This document shows, piece by piece, positions 60,069 to 64,000 of a stretch of 64,000 bases of DNA. Origin of the DNA: CBDHFN01 sp965262605 (lineage in GTDB: Bacteria > Pseudomonadota > Alphaproteobacteria > JASGCL01); the NCBI GenBank assembly GCA_965262605.1, contig CBDHFN010000003.1:434001-498000 (forward strand), given 5' to 3'. Every line of letters begins with the position of its first letter. Position 1 is the stretch's first letter. The position numbers were made by a program, and so were the translations under genes. The notes below the pieces were generated by a model. That model saw only the letters and a list, made by a program, of their open reading frames with translations, had not been told where the DNA came from and did no database searches.

Positions 60069-61157
60069 TTATATATGGCAAATTGATTGCGCCATCATAT
60101 TTATACTATCTTGACCATTATTCGTTAATAATGCTTGTAATTCAAGGCGCAAACCTTCATCGCGGTGCGGATGAATTGCTAAAATAGCATGGGCTAAATT
60201 TTCTGCTGTTGCTTGATACTGCATATATTCGTCTTGCACGATGCGCCCGCACAGAATATTCACAATGCCGTAATTTTTTATTTTTACCATTAATTTTAAT
60301 AAAAAATATGTTAAATGATTAACTTGGTAAGTAATAATACTGGGAATTCCCAATAAGCCAAGCTCCAAGCACACCGTGCCAGATACAGCAATTGCCCGTC
60401 CGCTTGATGCGAATATTTGGTATTTATGGGCTTGGTCGGTAAATATTTTTGTGCCTTGTTGTAACGAATTTTGCAAAAAATCCCTATATTTTTCAGTGGT
60501 AAAGCTTACAAATTCGGTATTTGGTGCTATTTTGCTAATTAAAGCTTGAGTTTTTGCCAATAAAGGTGCGTTTTTGGCAATTTCGCTGGGGCGCGAACCG
60601 CATAATATTAAAATTTGGTTGTGATTCACCGCGGGCAAAGCAATTTTATTGATAGTTTGCACCAAGGGATGCCCAACAAAAATTGTTTCAAGGCGTGTAT
60701 CGGCGAAATATGCGGGTTCAAACGGAAATAAACATAATAATTTATCATAAATTTTTGCATATTGAAATCGTCTTTTGGCTTTCCAAGCCCAAACTGATGG
60801 CGCGACAATGTGAATTTTTTTTGCATTGCCGCTGATTTTTTGCGCAACTCGTTTCGTAAAACCCGGCGCATCAATCGTAATTAAAATATCTGGATTAAAT
60901 TCATTGATTCGTTGCGCCGTTTCATTAATAATTGCGTGCAATTTAAAAATATGCGGTAAAATTTCTAATAAACCGACTTTATGCAAAATATGGTAATCAA
61001 ATAGCGAATCGCAACCAGCTTGGTGCATTTTTGCCCCCCCCACGCCGAGAAGTTCGCAATTATCATGGCATAAAGCGCGCAATTTGCCAATTAATATACC
61101 AGCAATATCATCACCTGATGCCTCGCCCGCGATAATAGCAATTTTTATCTTAGCCAT
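60069..61157 (-). CDS. lpxB: Lipid-A-disaccharide synthase
   Basis: 362 residues; condenses UDP-diacylglucosamine with lipid X in lipid A synthesis. IAGEASGDDIAGILIGKLRAL, LLGVGGAKMHQAGCDSLFDY, a VAPSVWAWKAKRRFQYAKIYDKLLCLFPFEP segment, and SGTVCLELGLLGIPSIITYQV. Slightly shorter than the usual 380-390. The start overlaps the ampG stop by 8 bp. Other lpx genes are not in the window. Confidence 0.93.
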   Translation of the reverse strand: MAKIKIAIIAGEASGDDIAGILIGKLRALCHDNCELLGVGGAKMHQAGCDSLFDYHILHKVGLLEILPHIFKLHAIINETAQRINEFNPDILITIDAPGFTKRVAQKISGNAKKIHIVAPSVWAWKAKRRFQYAKIYDKLLCLFPFEPAYFADTRLETIFVGHPLVQTINKIALPAVNHNQILILCGSRPSEIAKNAPLLAKTQALISKIAPNTEFVSFTTEKYRDFLQNSLQQGTKIFTDQAHKYQIFASSGRAIAVSGTVCLELGLLGIPSIITYQVNHLTYFLLKLMVKIKNYGIVNILCGRIVQDEYMQYQATAENLAHAILAIHPHRDEGLRLELQALLTNNGQDSINMMAQSICHI

Positions 61158-62412
61158 GATGGTTGCTATCGTAATATTTTTTAATAATAGCCAATAATAT
61201 CAAGGCGGGAATCGCCATAATAATGGATAAAATAAAGAAATTTGTCCAACCAAGTTCCGATGCAACGAACCCCGATCCCGACGATAATATCGTGCGCCCA
61301 GAAGCCATAAAACTGGATAAAATCGCATATTGGGTTGCCGTATGATGCTTATTAGTCAAGGTTGATAAATATGCAACCAGCGCCGCTGTGCCAATGCCGC
61401 CCGTAAAATTATCCGTGCCGATGGTGATGTTAAGCAAGCTTATATCATGCCCAACATTCGCCAAAATCACGAAAAAAATATTGGTCAAGGCTTGAAACAC
61501 GCCCCCTAAGAATAAAGCCGTAATTATACCGAATCGCGCCACAATAATACCGCCGCAAAATACGCCCAAAAGCGTCATGATTAAACCCATAAATTTTGTC
61601 GTTGCGCCAATTTCCAACCCCGAAAATCCCATTTCTTGATAAAATGGATTCGCCATTGCCCCGCTGAACGCATCGCCATATTTATAAAAAACGATAAAAA
61701 GCAAAATTATCACGGCGCCTTGTTTGGCAAAAAAATCTGTGAATGGTTCAATGATTGTATATTGCATAAATTGTTTAAAATTTTGTTTTTTATCAATATG
61801 TTGATGATACTCATCGGCAAATAATACGGCAATCACGCCAATTAAAACTAACGCCGAATTTATGAAAAAAATTAAGTCCCAATTTATGAAATCCGATAAA
61901 ATTATGGACCCGCCCCCTGCGGCTAACATGCCAAGCCGATAACCGCCAACTGACATTGCCGCGCCTGCGCCTTGTTCATTTTCTTTCAGCATTTCAATGC
62001 GAATCGCATCAATAACAATATCTTGCGATGCCGAAGCAATCGCCACGATTAACGCTAAAATAGCTGTTTGTTCAAGATGGCTATGCGGGTCGGTTTGCCC
62101 CAAAGCGATGATGCTTAGCATTAAAATACATTGGCATAATAATGCCCAGCCACGCCTTTGCCCAAAATATTTGGTGATAATTCCCAAAGGCACTTTGTCA
62201 ATGATGGGCGACCAGCAAAATTTAAACGAATAAGGAATGCTTACCAAGGCAAAAAGCCCGATGGTAGTTTTATCCACGCCAATTTTTGCCAACCAATAGC
62301 TTAAAACCGAGAGCGTTAATAATAAAGGTAAGCCAGATGCAAAACCCAAAGCGCCAATTACTAACATTTTCTTGTTCAAGTAAATTGCGGCAATTTGGTG
62401 GAATTTACCCAT
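61150..62412 (-). CDS. ampG: Muropeptide permease AmpG-like MFS transporter
   Basis: 420 residues with about twelve membrane helices. AmpG-type segments: VIGALGFASGLPLLLTLSVLSYWLAKIGVDKTTIGLFALVSIPYSFKFCWSPIIDKV, QRRGWALLCQ, and ASASQDIVIDAIRIEMLKENEQGAGAA. AmpG imports GlcNAc-anhydroMurNAc peptides, the products of the lytic transglycosylase encoded at 6385-8172. It lies 3 bp after the OmpA-type gene. Confidence 0.9.
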   Translation of the reverse strand: MGKFHQIAAIYLNKKMLVIGALGFASGLPLLLTLSVLSYWLAKIGVDKTTIGLFALVSIPYSFKFCWSPIIDKVPLGIITKYFGQRRGWALLCQCILMLSIIALGQTDPHSHLEQTAILALIVAIASASQDIVIDAIRIEMLKENEQGAGAAMSVGGYRLGMLAAGGGSIILSDFINWDLIFFINSALVLIGVIAVLFADEYHQHIDKKQNFKQFMQYTIIEPFTDFFAKQGAVIILLFIVFYKYGDAFSGAMANPFYQEMGFSGLEIGATTKFMGLIMTLLGVFCGGIIVARFGIITALFLGGVFQALTNIFFVILANVGHDISLLNITIGTDNFTGGIGTAALVAYLSTLTNKHHTATQYAILSSFMASGRTILSSGSGFVASELGWTNFFILSIIMAIPALILLAIIKKYYDSNHHG

Positions 62413-62415
62413 TGC

Positions 62416-63978
62416 TTATTGCTTGACCATCACGATAACTACGCGGTTGCGGGCATCTTGCACGCCATCGCGGGTGGGATGGGGTAAATCGCGTTCGCCA
62501 TGGGCAACGGCTTTAATCACTTGGCGTTTAATGCCATTGGCGACCAAGAAATCCACGACGCTATTCACGCGGTTTTGCGATAATTTATAATTACCGCTTG
62601 CGCTTCCCGACCTGTCGGCATAACCATCGGCGCGCACCATTACTTCATGGGCATTGCGGGCAACTAATAAAATTTGTTCTAATACAGCCTTAGCTTTGGG
62701 GCTTAATTTCGCTGTTCCTAAATCAAAATATACTTGAAAATTTTTGCCGTCCGTGAATTCCGTGCCGTTTTTGCCGCCAGTTTTGTTTATTGGGTTATTA
62801 TCGGCTAATTCCATGAAAGTATCGGCTTGCCCGTTTTGTGTCCGCGCTGATGCGTTCGGCACAAAATTATTATTGGGATTATTATTGGGAACTAAGCCAT
62901 TTTGTCCGCCATTACCTCCTTGACCATTATCATTATAAATAACCGTGCGCGCTGGGGCTTGATAAGCTGGCGGATAACCGACACCCGGTGGGGGCGCGGC
63001 GGGGGGTAATACTTGTTCTAAATAAGCATATTGGGGGTAAAGATTGGCGGGCAGAGTATCTGGCTGACGGCGTTGCGCAACAATTTTACGCATATCTTGA
63101 AATGCCCAAACAAAATTTTGCGCGCAAGGATGCTGCATAATATCTTGGGGGACATTTTCGGATTCCGCTAACCAGCAATCATAATTAACTTGGGTAAAAG
63201 CCGCTTGTTCGGGCGCTAAATCGCGTCCGCCAAATTCCAAAGCTTGTAATAAAGCGTATCTTGCCCGCCATAATTCGCGGCGATTTTCGGGGGTTAATTC
63301 CCATAAATCTGGGTCATCAGGCAATACGGCGCGTCCTTGCTGGGCATACATGGCTTTATTACGGAAATACCGACCAGTTATATCACTGCGGTATTTATCA
63401 ACGAATAATTGTGCCGTTCGTTCATATTCGGTTTGCAAAACCGCGTTAAAACTGCTGCTGATAACTGGTCCAGCCAAAGCATATTGGCTACCTTGAAGGA
63501 TTCTTGGTTGTAATGCCCTTGCGGCGGGACCGCGCCCTTCGTTCGCAAAAGCGATATTAACCCCCGTTGGATTATCATTATAACCATATAACGAACCAAA
63601 AGGACCGCCAGCCGTGCTGCCGACTGCGCCTTTGGGTTCGGCATAACCGACTGGCACAAATGGATTGCCATTACCACCCGTGGGATTGGCGACTAAAACC
63701 TGTCCATTTGTTGGGCGAATTTGTTCTAATTGAAAACTTTTGCCCGCCCAATAATCCTGCCCGTAAAATTTGGCGGGACCCGCTTGTTGCAATGATTTTT
63801 GTAATGTTGCCTCGTTCGGGGTATTGGCGACTTTGACAAAATTATTATAAAAATTATCCGTTTGTTTGCTGGCATAATCAGCCGAAGAACAAGCAACCAT
63901 TCCCAATGACGCAATGGTTAAAATTGCGATATTTTTGGGAAATCGGAAATTAATGGTTTTGTCTGGTATTTTGCGCAT
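62416..63978 (-). CDS. OmpA-family peptidoglycan-associated lipoprotein
   Basis: 520 residues. Lipoprotein signal with likely lipidated Cys in ASLGMVACSS; the -3 position is Met, slightly off the usual lipobox. A long central region without known domain includes Gly/Pro/Asn-rich stretches (about 340-390). The C-terminal OmpA domain (about 408-520) shows FQVYFDLGTAKLSPKAKAVL, VRADGYADRSGSASGNYKLSQNRVNSVVDFLV and DARNRVVIVMV, and should bind murein. First gene of the ompA-type-ampG-lpxB operon. Larger than Pal. Confidence 0.88.
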   Translation of the reverse strand: MRKIPDKTINFRFPKNIAILTIASLGMVACSSADYASKQTDNFYNNFVKVANTPNEATLQKSLQQAGPAKFYGQDYWAGKSFQLEQIRPTNGQVLVANPTGGNGNPFVPVGYAEPKGAVGSTAGGPFGSLYGYNDNPTGVNIAFANEGRGPAARALQPRILQGSQYALAGPVISSSFNAVLQTEYERTAQLFVDKYRSDITGRYFRNKAMYAQQGRAVLPDDPDLWELTPENRRELWRARYALLQALEFGGRDLAPEQAAFTQVNYDCWLAESENVPQDIMQHPCAQNFVWAFQDMRKIVAQRRQPDTLPANLYPQYAYLEQVLPPAAPPPGVGYPPAYQAPARTVIYNDNGQGGNGGQNGLVPNNNPNNNFVPNASARTQNGQADTFMELADNNPINKTGGKNGTEFTDGKNFQVYFDLGTAKLSPKAKAVLEQILLVARNAHEVMVRADGYADRSGSASGNYKLSQNRVNSVVDFLVANGIKRQVIKAVAHGERDLPHPTRDGVQDARNRVVIVMVKQ

Positions 63979-64000
63979 ATTAACCCTTATTCTAAGTAAT

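Overview
The window is AT-rich DNA from an alphaproteobacterium. FlbT and FlaF (regulators of flagellin synthesis known mainly from alphaproteobacteria), lipid A synthesis (LpxB), a class I PHA synthase, c-type cytochromes with a SURF1-like protein, ribonuclease J and UbiB point to a flagellated, Gram-negative, respiring cell that stores polyhydroxyalkanoate. Most genes sit in tight operons with 1-15 bp overlaps. I cannot name the species.

Layout. 1-1826: 3' end of a large restriction-modification enzyme. 1839-5693 (-): a copper-type operon of a His-rich membrane protein, a PepSY membrane protein, an MbnP-like protein and its MbnH-like di-heme partner. 5844-8172 (-): moaB and a lytic transglycosylase. 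8450-15068: flbT, a dipeptide ABC transporter (dppBCDF) with an NlpC/P60 peptidase, flaF and a double CAP-domain protein. 15084-17198: tadA, leucyl aminopeptidase, tRNA-Gly and tRNA-Pro. 17231-19892: ribF and a solitary DNA methylase with a truncated endonuclease. 20142-23527 (-): flgD and fliK behind a good sigma-54-type promoter. 24190-31818: a RibB-FAH fusion, rplY, two cytochromes c, an inositol-phosphatase family gene, phaC, and a NitT/TauT-type binding protein with its ATPase but no permease.

31901-37791 (-) is a partial non-flagellar type III secretion operon: sctC, a beta-carbonic-anhydrase-like protein that has lost its zinc cysteines, a small chaperone-like protein, sctK, sctL, sctN and a CesT-like chaperone. 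It is bracketed by inverted 66-bp repeats that are 65/66 identical (31832-31897 and 38009-38074), so it looks like a discrete acquired or mobilised block. The carbonic-anhydrase-like subunit is the strongest candidate for something undescribed.

38289-46799: flavin reductase, SURF1-like, esterase and nucleotide-sugar dehydrogenase genes; then rnj, gpsA and a Maf-type (DUF115) flagellin glycosylation gene. 47108-49981: an exported protein of unknown function and ilvD. 51059-58498: one long operon of rnd, a rodZ-like gene, a CCA/poly(A) polymerase family gene, a HisF2-type cyclase, an O-antigen ligase-like gene, fmt and ubiB. 58698-59943 (-): two unrecognised, very AT-rich genes. 60069-63978 (-): lpxB, ampG and an OmpA-type lipoprotein.

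The intergenic DNA is unusually rich in repeats: an approximately 200-bp tandem unit at three loci, a MITE-like family with TAGTTTGTTGC ends at four loci, a roughly 45-bp family at three loci, several long palindromes, and a shared module (GGAATGTCC about 13-15 bp upstream of a TTGAC[AT] promoter) at four loci.
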